From NCBI RefSeq assembly GCF_000182925.2, contig NC_026502.1:2232001-2296000 (forward strand): DNA of 64,000 nt, read 5' to 3'. This document shows positions 38,284-54,000 of this stretch, piece after piece (within the stretch, counting starts at the first letter, position 1; each line of letters begins with the position of its first letter). A model generated the notes under the pieces. That model worked only from the letters and a program-made list of their open reading frames with translations, was not told the DNA's origin and did not search any database. Source of the DNA: Neurospora crassa OR74A. Lineage: Eukaryota; Ascomycota; Sordariomycetes; Sordariales; Sordariaceae. The translations under genes and the position numbers were made by a program.

Positions 38284-39763
38284 TTAGGCGGACATCCCGA
38301 TCTTAGACTTGGCCTCGTTGAGGTACTCAGTAGGGTCAATTCCAGCAGCATAGTTGGGAGCGAAACCGCCGAGCAGAGAGAAGACAACGAAGACGGAGAG
38401 GAGGATGATGGAAATGCGACGGAGCACGGGGCGGCGGTTGCCAAAGTCAGCCCATTGGCGGCCAGCCTCGCCGGCGTAGCTCTTGATGGTCTCAGCGCCA
38501 AGCTTGTAGTAAACCATACCGCCGAGAGCAATGCTGTAACCGAAGAACTGGGTCAGAGTAACTTGGCTGCCGTAGATGACCATAGAAGCAACGACGAGCA
38601 AGACGTCCTTGAGGACACCACAGAGGGTAAGAACGAGCGACGAAGTCTTGCCAATCTGCACAAACATGTCAGTAAGGCGCTTTGAACAGAACCAGCCAGA
38701 TATTCAACCTACCAAGAACACAACGGAGACGTTGAGGCCGAAAGCGCAGAGGCCGTTCAAAAAGAAGTAGAAGAGGCCAACACGGTCAACGTCAGCCATG
38801 GTAAGTCTGGGTACTTCCCAGAAAAGAGCAACGACGCCGTTCATGAGGGCGCAGATGGGAGCGAAGTAGTAGAGCGAAACCAAAGGATCCATCTTGAACT
38901 CGGCGGAGCTCAGGAGACGCTGAACCATGGTAAGACGAAGAGCCTCGAAGGCGACACCGGCGATCTGGAGGATGACGCCCAACCAGACGAACTCGAGCTC
39001 GCCGTACGAAGCGATAACGACACCGACAACGATGACAGAAACGTTGAGGAAAACCCTCATGTTGATCTGCGACACACCAAGGGCCCAGCCGGAAAGGAGA
39101 ACAGCGACAGGAGTCGTGGCCTGTATTGCAAGCGTGAAGTGTTAGATCGTGTTGATCTACTAAGCGAAGCGCATCTTTCGGTACTGACCTTGAGCATCTG
39201 GATAAAGGAAACACTGAGGTAGAGGTAGGTGAGGTTGCCGCAGATCAAGCTCAAGCTGAAGAAGAAACCGATCGGGACAATGGCGCGCAGATAAACCTTG
39301 CCCGTCATCTTAACTGTCTTCCTGCCATCGAGCAGTGTGGTGTATCGAGCAAGGATCTGGGTCATGATGGTAGAGAAGGCCAAGTGGTAAGTGGTCAAAA
39401 CGACCGGGAAGTCTGCGTTGTCGTCTCAGTATCCGTTGTCCTTCGACAGGTCCCTTTTCGGCTATCTGTATCGGGGCTTCCTTACCGAATCCTTTGGCGG
39501 ATAGAATCCATTTGTTGAACAAAATAACGGACGAGCTCATTGCGATCCAGATGCTGCAATCGCGATATCAGTCAACCGAACACGCTGAGACGCAGTAGGC
39601 CTTCCCGCCATGGGCGGAGGAGTGTCGTAGCTCACCTCACATAGAACGCAGGGTGGATGGCACTCTTGGGAGGCTGGGCCTTTTGGGCCTCTGGATTAAC
39701 GGTGGGAAGGACAGCATCTCTGGGGGAGTCGCCCGACGCCCGGCTCTTCTCTTCGACGCCCAT
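38284..39763 (-). CDS. glfB: Triose-phosphate-translocator family (DMT) transporter, candidate Golgi UDP-galactofuranose transporter
   Basis: Five exons: 39636-39763, 39486-39553, 39189-39412, 38713-39120 and 38284-38655. They are joined by introns of 82, 73, 68 and 57 bp, all GT..AG with continuous frame, giving 399 residues. After a short hydrophilic N-terminus the family signature HPAFYVSIWIAMSSSVILFN appears, followed by about ten hydrophobic segments including ATTPVAVLLSGWALGVSQ and VVFLIGKTSSLVLTLCGVLK, the substrate-region motif of TPT/nucleotide-sugar transporters. The tail is short and cytosolic. The gene is divergent from UDP-galactopyranose mutase. In Aspergillus fumigatus the UDP-Galf transporter gene glfB lies beside the mutase gene glfA and, as I recall, encodes this type of protein; that synteny is the reason for the symbol. 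The family is secure, the substrate is inferred. Confidence 0.85.
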
Positions 39764-42700
39764 TTTGTGGTGGGTAGTAGATTTGTTGGGGGGCTTCAAA
39801 GGGGTAGCGATGTGATTGAACGTAGTGCGAATCCGAAGTTACGTATCGGACTCGAGGTTCAAAACGGGAGTATTGCGAATGACGTCGCGAAAAGACTCTG
39901 GACCTCGATGGCAAGGGCTGAATCAAGTCGAACAAACGAGCGGATGGTCGAGCTGGAACAGAAGCCGGGACCGAAAGGTGGTGGAGGAGGAGCTGCAACG
40001 GCCGGCAGTTCAGGTCATGCAACCTCGCCAAGTGGAAATGTACAAAGGGGATGCAGAAGGATAGATACACCGAGCCCCGCGTTTTGCAGTTCTGGAGAAT
40101 GAATCCGCTCTCTGATCCGTGGGGGGAGGGGTTCGGTTTGCGGTCGACTTTGTGATTCCGAGGAGTCGGGGCGCAAACTTGGAGCTCTGGGGAGGCGAGA
40201 TGATAATAGAAAGGCAGAGCCCGTGACGATGGTAGGGAGACGGAAGCAAAAAGAGAAGAAATGGGGACCGCCTCGAAGGCATGCCAAGGGGCGCCAAGGG
40301 GGTGCCAAGGGGTGTCACAGATCTCTTGAAAGCGATTGAGGCGTGCGAAACCTAATGGGGGAGCAGGAGGTCCAGACTGGGGAGAGATGCTACTCTTTTG
40401 GGCTTGGGCTTGCCGGCCAGGTGGGTAACTCTATTTTACTCGCTGCACATTGTGCTGACGCAGCCTTGCCCTGGAAGGAACATCGCAGAGGGCAAACCAG
40501 AAATCATATTGAAGCGGAAATTGGGACGCACCACAGAATGGATCGCATGGGCAAAAGACAGCCAGTGAATCCAGGGTAAATCGGTCCACGAGCGGGTATA
40601 AGATACACGGCCACGCTTGCACGATTTTTGCCTTGTATCATCACCGGCATCACCACCCTCAGTCGAGCAATTGATGTCCACCATCTGCATTGCTGTGGTT
40701 TCGCGCAACTCCACTCCATCTGGAATTGCCTTGGAAACAACGGGTGATCTCTTTTCAGATGGCCACTTCGCGTGTGGGTGCGCTCCTTAGGACCGAGCTC
40801 AAAGCCCGTGCGGAGCTGTACCTGACTGCAAGCCCACCAGTTGCACAAGGGAAGGCAGGGTAGATGTCACTACTGGATTGAGCGACCCAGTTGAAGCTTC
40901 CAGGGATACCATTGGTCGGGAATGTAATCGTCAAAGCAGCGACAAATAGGGGCAAGATAAGGGGCAACGTGCCTGGCGACGGAAAAGTAAACTTGTGGTC
41001 CGCACAAGCACGGAATACCCAAAAACGACAAGATGGACATCCTGGGAACTTGAAGCCACCCGCCAACTACCGTCTCCAACAAGTATCACATCTGATTTCA
41101 GCTTGGTTAGACTTTTTCGCTTCTAGCGAGAACAGATTCGTCAACGACGCAGCCCTGGATCATGGAACAGGGGTCAATAAAGACGTTAGACTACCTAAGT
41201 TTATACTATACTATACACTGCATAACGTCGCGGCTGTAACTTTCGAAAAGTCCACTGCGTCGACCTGAAAACCAACTTCACCATCTATCTCCATTATCTG
41301 GATCAGCGAAGCAATTACTCAGGAGGAACCTCATCACATTACAAGGTAACACAGGTTTGGGGCGAAGTAATGTGAAACGAAGCTGTTTGCGAAGCCTCCG
41401 AATGGGCGGATGATTGTCCCCCACGAAGAACCATACATTGTAGCCGTAGAATAGGTATTGCGATAAAGAAAAGAAGAAGAAGAAGGAAAAAGGCGGAGCT
41501 TCATCTTTGAAGATCGTGTGCAGGTTACTGACTCGCCTTCCCCGCTTACCGTGGGATTTGTCACCAACGCCCGTCCTTGACATTTCCAGAAAATACTTGG
41601 TAAAGCTTGATACTGTAGCTGGAAAGGCGAGTGCTGCGAAGACCGTTCAAGGAGTATTTCACTTATGTTGTCAGAGTTTATTTTTAGGCAGGTTGTTCCC
41701 CGGCTTTGCATTATCGCGTCGGGAAGTCAAGTGCTTCCCATCAAGCAGCAAGAGTTGGGTTGGCCTGGCGATCTTGAGGTGTCAGGAAGCCGGCATGTTG
41801 CGTGCGTAGAGAAATTGCTCAGCGTTGAGGGGGGCTAAAGTTCACTCTTGTTGCGATGTGCAAGTCGAATTGAAGCGATGCGTTGATATGGAAGCTTGTC
41901 CATCCTGAATCTAGCCTCTCTAACTCCCGTCCGATCAACAGAGTGTGTGCATCCGTATCACCACATGGACACATGCATTTCATGCTGATGCAGCTCGTCC
42001 CTGCAAGTGCAGCAACAGTGCTGTCAACATCTGTATGTAAGTATGTGCCCGATTGACGTTGTGTCTCTGTGACAGCCTGTGCTTTGATTGAGAGCCTCCA
42101 AGCCTTTTGCTCTACTCGCATCGAATTTGTTGACATGATGCGCGAGGCGGCAGTCCAGTAGGTATCATATCATGTGCCCGCGCAGAGGATTCGTTTCCGT
42201 ACCAAAAGGCACAAACATCACGCTTTCTTTCTACTTGGAAAGTTATATGAAAATGGTTTCATGCGTGACTTCAGCATCTTACCGGTAGAACCTCCCGTGT
42301 CACACCGTGAGCCCATTCGGTGCAACCTGGTAAGGGCCGGCTATGATGCCCTTCAAGTGGCTGGGGACATATCGATCTTGTAGGCAGATTGTTCTTTGTT
42401 CGCCAGACCACATAGCTTTCTCGCTCAACTCTACTCTTTACAGCGGACCCGAAGGAGTTCGACACGGAGGCCTGTACTCCGTAACCCAGGTGAAATCCCG
42501 GCGCGTTCGCCCTCCTCCGAGTCTTGAATCGTATTGATGCTGAATCCGCGATATCGAGAGTGGGAGTGCCTAAATCGCGGTCTACACACATATATGATAC
42601 TAGTGAAATCTGGTCCACCACTTCCTATCTTGTATCGCATAGAATACCATAGAGTTCTGTTATGCTTCACACTTCTCACCTCTCCAAGAGAAAACCGTAC

Positions 42701-44370
42701 TTTTTTATGCCAGGCTGGTCGTAACCCAAAGACTGCGGACGGAACGCTTTCGTCAGCAGAAGGGATAAACAAAGAGGTAAAAGCTTCATGTCAGGGATAT
42801 ATATGTATTGCGGGAACTGAATGTATGTAGTGTTGCAGGCCATGCCATGTGAGATACCGCTCGCATTGTGCATCTCGAGTTTGATTTTCAGTGACACACT
42901 TTTCTCTCATTCCTGTGGTTGTTGATCTGCTGAAGATCGGCTTCTTCTCTTGCTTTCTTTGACTACATGGTTGCGGATGGCGAACGTCTCCAGTCATGCA
43001 AAGCTGTGGCGGGCCCTGCGCTTGTTTCATCAGCGCGATCAGCAACATACCATATCCCTCGTAATTGAAGGACTCCAGATGATCAGTGATAAGAGACTGG
43101 GACGGGGGACTGGTGGCAGTTCCGGCGTCCAGAGTTGACAGCCACCAGAACGGTTCAGGCGGTGAATCCGTGACCGCAACGTCGTCTCTTGTACGCTGTG
43201 AATGCATGATCCCAAACACATCGATGCAAACTACACTATGGGAAGGCAGCTATGTAACGACAGCAGCCAGCCCACCTGCAGTGCAGGGAACTAGCATACC
43301 CTGACCGACTCGAGCTTCGACGACACTTACCCCGCCGCCGACCACATGTGCATGCTTTGCCGGTCGAGCCCGTGTTGAAAGAGGGCCATAAAGTTACCTA
43401 GTGTACGATACGCGAGGGATGCGAACAGTTTGTCCCTTCAAAGAGCGCCGATGCGACGTGTGGTAGTATGGGTTAATCTTGCGGCTGACTGGCAATCTCT
43501 ATTTTGTCTGTGATTCCTCCCTGGAAGAGCAACGGCATCCAATGTCAATCGGAGGGGGGGTTGCTGTGATGCCCTCTGCACCGCGAAGCTGAGGACAGCA
43601 GCGAGACTGCGAGATGACATCGTAGCCTCACCCGCCCTCATCTAAGCTCCTGCATGCCGTTCCAGGGGTATCCCCGCCAGCGTCCGTTCTGGTCGTTTTA
43701 CACAAGTGCGGCCTCGTTTTGGCAATGGCGCACTGCGATGCCCAGTTGTGCCACACACCACCCAGAAACGGTCCAGAGTCCCGTGTTTTGCCATTGAGCT
43801 TCTTGAGAAGTTGTGGTCGCAGAGAGGCCTGGGGAGACGGGACCTGGGAGTATCAGCCCAAGTCAGGGCCGGACTGTCAAAGTGTCAGGGTCAGACCAGG
43901 GGCGGTCAGGGTCCAAGGCGGGATGGAGAGGGTCCCCCGCCCAATCCAGCCAATCATCGGCTCGCTCTCCAGCTATCTGGCCATGCCCCTGGCCACATAA
44001 TTTGGGGCTGCCCCAACGTGCCCCTCCACGACCCTCCATCAGCGCCATCAGCTCGTGGGTTCTCCTTTTCTGGCCCACGGTAGGTAGAGGTAACGTTGGG
44101 ATATTACCACTCCGTCCGTATCCATACCTCTAGGCCTATCATCGACAGCTTGAACCGCGATCTGAACCTCTCCTCGATCCCTCATAAACTTGCCTCCGCG
44201 CCCCCTCGGTCTGTTTCAACCCGCTTTCGTCTTTTTCTGGGGTACCTCCTTCCTTGCGCCAACCATCAACTCAGCGGCTTCAGTTTCCTTTTTTCCTCAC
44301 GCCCGGCCTAGGCTTCGACTACCTTATACATATTAATCCTCAATCATACACAACGCAGACTTATTCCACA
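39764..44370. other. Divergent intergenic region between transporter and mutase genes
   Basis: 4.6 kb containing the promoters of both genes. A (GCCAAGGGG)3-type repeat is at 40283-40314. Short frames are present on both strands without motifs. A pyrimidine-rich stretch at about 44150-44340 looks like the mutase transcription-start region and leader. Confidence 0.55.
40283..40314. repeat. Three tandem GCCAAGGGG-type units
   Basis: Three near-identical 9-11 base units separated by one or two bases, upstream of the transporter gene. Confidence 0.85.
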
Positions 44371-46234
<1,864 letters not shown>

Positions 46235-47832
46235 GAGAAGAAAAGATGGAGGAATTGAAAACTATATATCACTTGGATGTGGACAATTGCGAGATGAAGT
46301 AAGGATATACGCCGAGCATGAGAGGGCGGAAAATCTTGCACTTGCATAACTATGATAAAATAGCACACGTTACTTGCTTTGCTTCATTTATGGAGCACAT
46401 GACTTTGTTAAAACTTAATGATAAGAGTACCCAGCCACCGGGCTGTCCCGCATTCGTGGTCCTTACCTCTCCTGTGTCTATTCAGACTATTTTTGAACCA
46501 TTGGTGCCTTGAATTGCCGGATCAGGGCTTAATGCTGGGTATCCGATTGTCTTTTAGTGCGGAGTCGATCTCCCGCTGATACCCTATTTCCTCGTTTGGC
46601 TCGAGCTAAGGTTCGGCTTCCCGCCATTTCGGGAACAACATGAGGCCATTTCGGGATAACAATAAGCTGTTGTTATGAGTTGTCCCTTCGGATCTGGATA
46701 GGTGCCCGATCTTTGGACCCCTCGCGGCATTGCCCCAAGCAGATCGGCCCATTCGCGGCCCGCTGTTGCTGCTCAATTACTTTTAATGTGTTTCGGAAAT
46801 TGGACACGTCAAGTCCCTCTCCTATTTGTACGAGATTCGGAGATAACTAGAGAGGGGATATAATCAATCGGTGTGAGTGTTTCGGAGACAAGGCTGACTT
46901 TCACTTGTACTAACTTGTAAACTGACCGCCGGCTGTTTAATCGGAAGGGCTACTTGGTTACTTACTCAGCGGGATGACCCATTGTCCAGTTTTAGCAAGT
47001 TGATGAGGCTATCAACAAGTGATGTGACAACATCAAACATCGACCACTGTGTCAGTCCGCCTCTTCTTCCATTTGTTCCTTTCCTCCCCCCACAAGCCCC
47101 AGCCTTTTCTTTAACTAGGTAAGACGACACGGGCAAACAATTGTCCAAAGATCATCTGAATTTCCAAAGCCTAACCCTGCGTGTTACATATCATATATAT
47201 ATCATCCATGTTTGAGCCACACATCTTACACAGATTGACCACCCCGGATCTACATACATGTACTCTAGCCACTTATCATGGTACGAGGGCTCAGCAGGAG
47301 ACGTACGCTGTGGCGAATTCTCAAATGCCCGATGGTCTGTCTGTCTGTCTGTTCCCAATTTTGGAAGTCTCTCCCCTGACTAGGAACTCCACGAAGATAG
47401 ATGATCGACAGGAACTTTTGTCAGATAGACGACACTGCCAAGCTCTAATTGCGAGTGTAGTATACTTGGACTACACAACGTGGGCTTACTATACCAGTGT
47501 ATACAAAAGACTTTCAAGATCGGTGGGATGCTGATACACAAGGCCTATTACCGTGTTAGAGCCGCAATTAGTTCACAAAAAAAAAAAAAAAAAACGCCGT
47601 TCATCTAGTCTACTACTATACACTTGGCTTGCCAAGGCTGGACTGAACAGTTCCCGTAGTCATCACCGCCCGGGTTTGTTTTGGAAGGAGAAAGTCCTCG
47701 TGCCCTTCTGTTGATCAAAGAGGGAGGGGAGTTCAAAAGGAACACTCATTGCGTAGATCAAGTCCCATTTACTTGCACGTGCATATCTCTCGGAACCTCT
47801 CGAGACCTGACAATGCGGTGCCACGACGCGCC

Positions 47833-47891
47833 GGGGGGGGGGGGGGGGGGGGGGGGGGGGACATAGGCTGCATTCCCTGTTGCTTTTCTTT

Positions 47892-47935
<44 letters not shown>
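47833..47935. repeat. G28 and T42 homopolymer pair
   Basis: A run of 28 G, 33 mixed bases, then a run of 42 T. Lengths as given in the sequence; such runs are prone to assembly error. Confidence 0.85.
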
Positions 47936-49185
47936 CGTGTCTGTGTAAATCATCGAGTTGAATGACATACATTCAAGCTATAGGTAAGCTAGAGAGTGTC
48001 GATATAGACCACCGGCAGCTGGTCCATAGTCTGACTTTTCCTCTTTTTGAAATTTTCCCGTCGTGTTACTAACTACCGAATCCCAAGTGACGTCAACGGC
48101 GCTTGGCTTTCCCGAGTTCGGATGAATGATATCTATTCAAGTTGTGTAACATAAGATGATGTATAGCTGCTTATGCGGGAAATGAGTTGATACAGGGAAC
48201 GAACGACATATATCGATGTTTGGAAAGTTGTAACGACAAGGTGTTGAATATATAGCCTGCATGGTGTTCGATTGAGCAAGAGGACATACAATCTAGGTAT
48301 TTCCTGATTGATGTATATGCTAAACAGACACTAGTCTCATGTATGTATGTGCGGGTAGGGTATGGACTGGTAGATTATCAGAGTAGGATTAGGCTGGGCT
48401 GGTCGCATGAGTGAAATATAGTATGAAGAATTGGATGGGCTTGGGAGCTTGGTTTGTCATACTTGGTATGCCAATGTGGCGATGAGGCTGTGGTAAGGTA
48501 CACTGTAAAGTGTGATGCAGAAAATACACTAGACGCCGTAAAAAGCTGGTCTGGTGGGACAAAGGAGGTTTGAAATAAGCACTTGAGGTATCGTCGCAAA
48601 GCGCCCGAGTATATCGAGCGTTGTGAATGAAGCGATTCAGATTTTGATGAGGTTCGGTTGCCGCTGTATCTGATCTGCGTTACACACACGCTACGTCGGG
48701 AGTCGTCGATACAGCGGAACCCGCAGACGGCGTCGAGGGTTAGGGGGGCTCGGGGAGGGGCGTGCAAATTCCGATGGACCAGCGTGGCATGGGCGGTGAT
48801 GACCAATGAGATGGATGATGGGTGGACGTACGGCAATGAGATGGGAGCGCTTCCTTCGATCGGTGGAACAAAAGGAAGAAAACTGTGCTCGTACACTACG
48901 AGTGAAGCGGCCGGCAACTTTCTGGGGAGACTACACTACGAGCTTTCTCATCGAGACAAGATGCCAAGACGATGCCGAAACAAGCGAGCAAAGTGGACAC
49001 CACCGATTGTGGACAACAATTGGGGACGATTGGGAGCTTTGGAGACGGCCTCGGGCCTGAACGGGTCACGGGCACAACTTGGAACTTGGGCCCAAAAATT
49101 TGAGGTGAAATATCAATGGCAACCAAGGATGTTCCAACTCCTCTTTTACAGGCCCTCTGCAAGCCTGTGTGCCTTTTCGGTGCTG

Positions 49186-49225
49186 CCCCCCCCCCCCCCC
49201 CCCCCCCCCCTTTTTTTTTTTTTTT
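49186..49225. repeat. C25-T15 homopolymer junction
   Basis: A run of 25 C passes directly into 15 T. Confidence 0.85.
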
Positions 49226-50957
49226 GGTCTCTTTCTTCTCCAACCTACATCGGGCGTTGATGAACGGGCGGCCCCTCCTCCGTCAACCTCTCCGACTAGG
49301 TGTTCATGTGCATCCGAACCTCTGGGACTGCTAGTTAGCCTCACCGTCTTTGCTCTTTTTGCCAAGCCGTGAATGTGCCGTGTGTGTGGGACAGCGAGTC
49401 TGATGAGCGAGCGAGAAAAGACCCAACAACGAGGAATAAACCAGATGACGGGATCCCGGAACTCCGAGATCTAACACATACAGCTTAGACAGGAGGTACG
49501 CCGGTGCGCTATGAATAGGTAAGGTAGGTACCTCGAGGCAGGGCTACTGTACATAGAGGTAGCTGCCTGGGTTCAGTTTGGTAACGGGAGGAGGGGGGTT
49601 AGGTTGCCTTCCACTTGCTACTCTAGAGCTTCCGGGCGGGTTCAGTTGGGTTGACAATCGCGGATATCGCCCTTAGTACCTTCGCCGGTCGTAGGGATCT
49701 TCGGGGGAGAAGCACCACCTGACTGTCTTCTCTGTTTCCGTCCAAGTTGCCCGGGTGTTCCTTCTTTCTTTTTGACACTGCAGTCCCGCTGTGACATGAA
49801 ATCCAGTTGCCTCTTTTTGATGAAGGCACAGCTCGCTGCCAGAGGTGTAGGTACCTAGGAAGGACCCAGTGGCAGTTTCTTGTGCAACCGTGCAGTGCGG
49901 TGCGGTGCACCAAAACGAGGCTAAGCCGTATATGGGAGCTTGCCGCTCCTGGTCAATACCGACTTTGACTTCTTGGCCCCATCGTCGGGTGCTCCTACAC
50001 TACCTACCGGCGGAGGTACCTCTTACCACCACGACGCATCACAGGTCCACTGCACCACGGCGGCAGCAGTCCTTCGAGTCCACACACCATTCGCATCCTG
50101 ATCCATTCAGCATTCCGCTCCAACAGCAGCATCGGCCACGGCCCAGCACCGCTTTGCACTTTTGCAGCTTGCTTCAAGTTCTCCTCCACTCCAGCCTCGG
50201 ACATCCACCCACCGACCAGCGATATTCCCATAATTCACCATTGCGCTGCGCATTCCATCTACCTACGCATCCACCACGACAAAGAAGAAGCACGCAGAAT
50301 CACCCTCAGAGGCCATCTTCCATTTTCGCAACTAGTAGTAGGCGTAGTAGGTACTGCCTTTTCCATCACCAACCGACAAGTCCCAGTCCCAGTCCACCAC
50401 GATTCCACCCAACCACTCCTCGCCTAGGCTGCTGCTTTCTGGCTGCTTTGAAACCTCTCTAACGACCTCCTCCAACCAAAGAATCTGCCAACACCGACCG
50501 CGACCGACTTCCGTCCGCCTATCCACCCCCAGTCGTTGTTGCTGTCGTCCTTTTTGGCTTTCAGCTCGTGGCGATTGATTTGCCCAGCACCGGCGACCAA
50601 CAGACTCTCTATACCTAGGTGACCAGTACCTAAGAACTTTTTTTTTTTTTTTTTTTTTTTTCCTCCTCCCCAGGGACGGAAAAATCAACGACAGGCAGCA
50701 CACTGCAACCACTAGCCTCGACCATACCTGAGCCAACCGCCAACCTCAAAATCCAGAACCGCTCCGGCAAACCCAAACACTCAGCGCCGAACGATAGCCC
50801 AACTCCACCTCATCACGATCGCTACCAGGCATTATCACCACACTGAAGGGCAACAGTCTTTGCACACTCGGCACCACACACATCAGAAGGTGCATACATC
50901 GACGACCACAATCCTCGCATGCTGGCACCGGGTGCTTGGAACGACGGCCTGCGTACC

Positions 50958-51016
50958 ATGATCGAAACATGACTCGCCCCGACACGACGTCCTCCCCACG
51001 AGCCCGTTATCCTTGA
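50958..51016 (+). promoter_or_regulatory. Two overlapping upstream ORFs before the second kinase gene
   Basis: ATG at 50958 (context ACCATGA, strong) opens a four-codon frame, MIET, ending at 50972. A second ATG at 50969 overlaps its stop in the ATGA arrangement and encodes 15 residues (MTRPDTTSSPRARYP), ending at 51016, just 29 bases before the main ATG. If the mRNA covers them they should limit translation of the kinase. No other gene lies between, and the spacing is close. Confidence 0.55.
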
Positions 51017-51045
51017 GTCCGCCGATTTTCCTTCTCTCGGCGACC

Positions 51046-54000
51046 ATGGAGTCAGTCGCGATACCTCCACAAGACGACCAGCAGCAGCTCGATCCCCCGG
51101 CCCGCATCTTTGAACGATTACGCCAAATCGCCGGCTTTGCATGGGACGAGACTAAACCGCCTTACCATTCTACCTACGACAACTGGCACGTCTTCGGCAC
51201 TCGATTCGTTTCGCCCTTTTCCACCACCGGAACCCCGGCCCCTGCCTCCCCGGCTCCATATCCTAACACGAGTCCGTCGTCTTTAGCAAAGCTAGCACCC
51301 GGCCACCGCGCAGCCCCCCAGGACCGCCCCAATGTTTCGGCCTCTCACAGCGACGCCGGCAGTGATCGTTCCACCATTTCTCTTCCCACCGTTGCCCACC
51401 ATGCTACCGATGCGCCTGTTGTCGAGGAGCTCGTCGTTGCCAGAATATCCTACCATGTCCTCCGCGAAGAGAGGGCCTACCATATCACCAAAAGTCTTGT
51501 TTCGACTGTTGATCCCAATGCCGAGCACATCTCGAGACCGATAGACCTCATTCGTCTGAACCCCTTGCCAGGCGATCGGGGGACCATCGTTGTGGCCATC
51601 TACGCGTATTCTGGGGAAAATTATTTGTTCAAGGTGTTGGATATGGGCCCCGCCTTCTTCTACGCCAAAAAACACAATGACCGATGGGAGGCGCACCGCG
51701 AAGAACATCCGGTCCTCGAGGAGCCCATATCACTTCAGCACTTTCTGGATTTTGCCATAGGCGCTGCCCAATGTCTGGAGATGCTTCACCATAGCCAAAG
51801 CATTGTTCACGGCGAAATACGTCCCGATGCCTTCCATTACAACCTCGAACTAAACAGAATAAAGATAACGTCACTCGGCTCTGGTCTACGGTCCTTCGAG
51901 CACGGTTTAACAAGCACAGGCTGGTCCACACTGTCGAAGGAGGTGGGCGCCCGCCATAAACTACAGTACATCAGCCCTGAACAAACCGGACGGATGCCTG
52001 CCGAGCCCGACACTCGCACCGATATCTATTCCCTGGGGGTTTTGTTTTGGAGTCTCTTGACACAGCAGCCCGTGTTCCAGGGCGACACACCGCTTGATAT
52101 CGTCCAAGGTGTCCTTGGGCGTAGGATACCTAACGTGTCCCAGATACGAATGGATGTTCCCGACGCGATTGGCCGCATCATTCAAAAGTGCATTTCCAAA
52201 AACGTGAGCGATCGGTACTTTTCGGCCAGTGGCCTCCGGCACGATTTGGTCAAGGTGCAAGAGTTGCTTGGCTCCGGCGATTCCCAGAGTCTCAGGGACT
52301 TTCAAGTTGGTTCCCGAGACGTATCTTCCTCCTTCCGGCTTCCGACCATTATGATTGGCCGCGACCGCGAGCGATCCGAGCTTGTCAAAGTCATTGAGCG
52401 AGTATCCAAGAGCCATGGGATGAACCACAAAGGTGGGGTAAATTGGGGTTCAGATGGATCTGTCTTGTCAAACGATGTTGTTGACAATGCTGAAGTCTCC
52501 AGTGAAGGCGCTAGCTCAGCCGACGGCTTGAACAGGCAGTCCGGCTCATGGGCCCTTGCTTTAACCCCGGATCCGAGAAACAGAGTCAGCTTGCCCCCTT
52601 CGGCCCTGGGAACCAGTTCGGTGACCACCTCGGGCGAAACGACGTCTTCAGGCACGTCAACGGGTACGTCGACGATCTCGGGAGGAAATCGACAGTCTCG
52701 CCAGTGGGATAAGCCAGCTTTTGAAACGTCCAGCTTGAACGAGAATGTCAGCTCCGATGCCTCGCGGGGCAGTGGATTGCTTAGCGAACCTACCTCGACG
52801 ATATCACGCCAGCTCGGTTCCAAGTTCCGAAAGCAGAGACAAGGCAATTGCGAGGTGGTGATCATCGAGGGTACCGGCGGTCTAGGAAAGAGCTATCTGG
52901 TCCAGTCAATACTGGCAGATGCGCGCAGGAGAGGTTATTGTGCTACAGCCAAATTTGAAACAGCAAGGAGAACTGCCTTTGGCCCCCTTTTGCAGCTGCT
53001 ATCCTCTCTCTTCCGTCAGGTCTGGGGCGAGAGAAACACCGAGACCCCTTTTCATCAAGCGCTCAAACACCATGTCCGGCCTGTGTGGCCTACGTTGCAT
53101 AAGGTCCTTGGCCTCCCCGAATTCCTGCTAGGCCCGCCCGACAACACCCCTCAACGATCCAACTCCACTAGCTCACAGAGCGGCCAGCCCGCGTTGAAAC
53201 GACGCGGATCGTCTCCCGAGCTTGGCGGCAACAACATGTACCGACATTCTTCGAAAGTATCGTCCGCGACCCAGACTTCACAGGAGTTTCTGAGGGCTGG
53301 GGCTTCGACGCAGACTTCCCGCCTAACGAACACCTTCCTCGATGTACTGCGGATGTTCACACACTACAAATTCATTTGCTTCTGTCTCGATGATCTGCAC
53401 TTTGCGGACGACGAGTCACAGGAGCTCATTAGCCAGATCATCGGAGCGCGAATGAAAATGGTCATCATCATCACGTACCGCCCGGAAGAGATCGGGCCCG
53501 AGAAAGTCCTGCAAATCCTCAGTCCACCAAAGTCCGAAGAGCTACCACGTGGAGCAGGCGCACCAATAATGACCAAAATAAAGCTAACGCCTCTGTCCGA
53601 GGACGACATAATACACTTCGTATCGTCGACACTCTGTCTACCGAAGGAAGATGTCACGCCTTTGGCTCTTGTCATCCAATCCAAGACAGCTGGAAACCCC
53701 TTTTATATGCGTGAGATGCTCAATGCTGGCTATAGGAAGAAGTGCATCTGGTATGACTACATGGCTGGTGAATGGAAGTACGACTTGGACAAGCTCTTCG
53801 ACCAGTTTCAAGGGGAACAGAACTACGATGTTCTCGACACCGCATTTATCACCCGACGCTTAAGTGAGCTGCCGCCCGCCTCACGGTCAATCCTTGCTTG
53901 GGCTGCGTTACTCGGGCAGACTTTTTCGTTTGACCTTATCTGCCGACTCATGACTGGCGAGTTTCATTTTGAAGAAGACAAGGACAAGCGACAGCAAGAA

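Larger units (their letters stand above)
46235..50900. other. Intergenic region with long homopolymers, leading into the second kinase's 5' leader
   Basis: No supported gene. Directly repeated GCCATTTCGGGA units occur near 46622 and 46647. Homopolymer runs: 18 A at 47577-47594, 28 G at 47833-47860, 42 T at 47894-47935, 25 C then 15 T at 49186-49225, and 24 T at 50638-50661. From about 49860 on, the plus strand becomes C-rich and purine-poor (many CCACCA and CTCCA runs), typical of a long fungal 5' leader. A 197-codon frame at 49869-50462 in that stretch is low-complexity and not recognisable. Confidence 0.5.
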
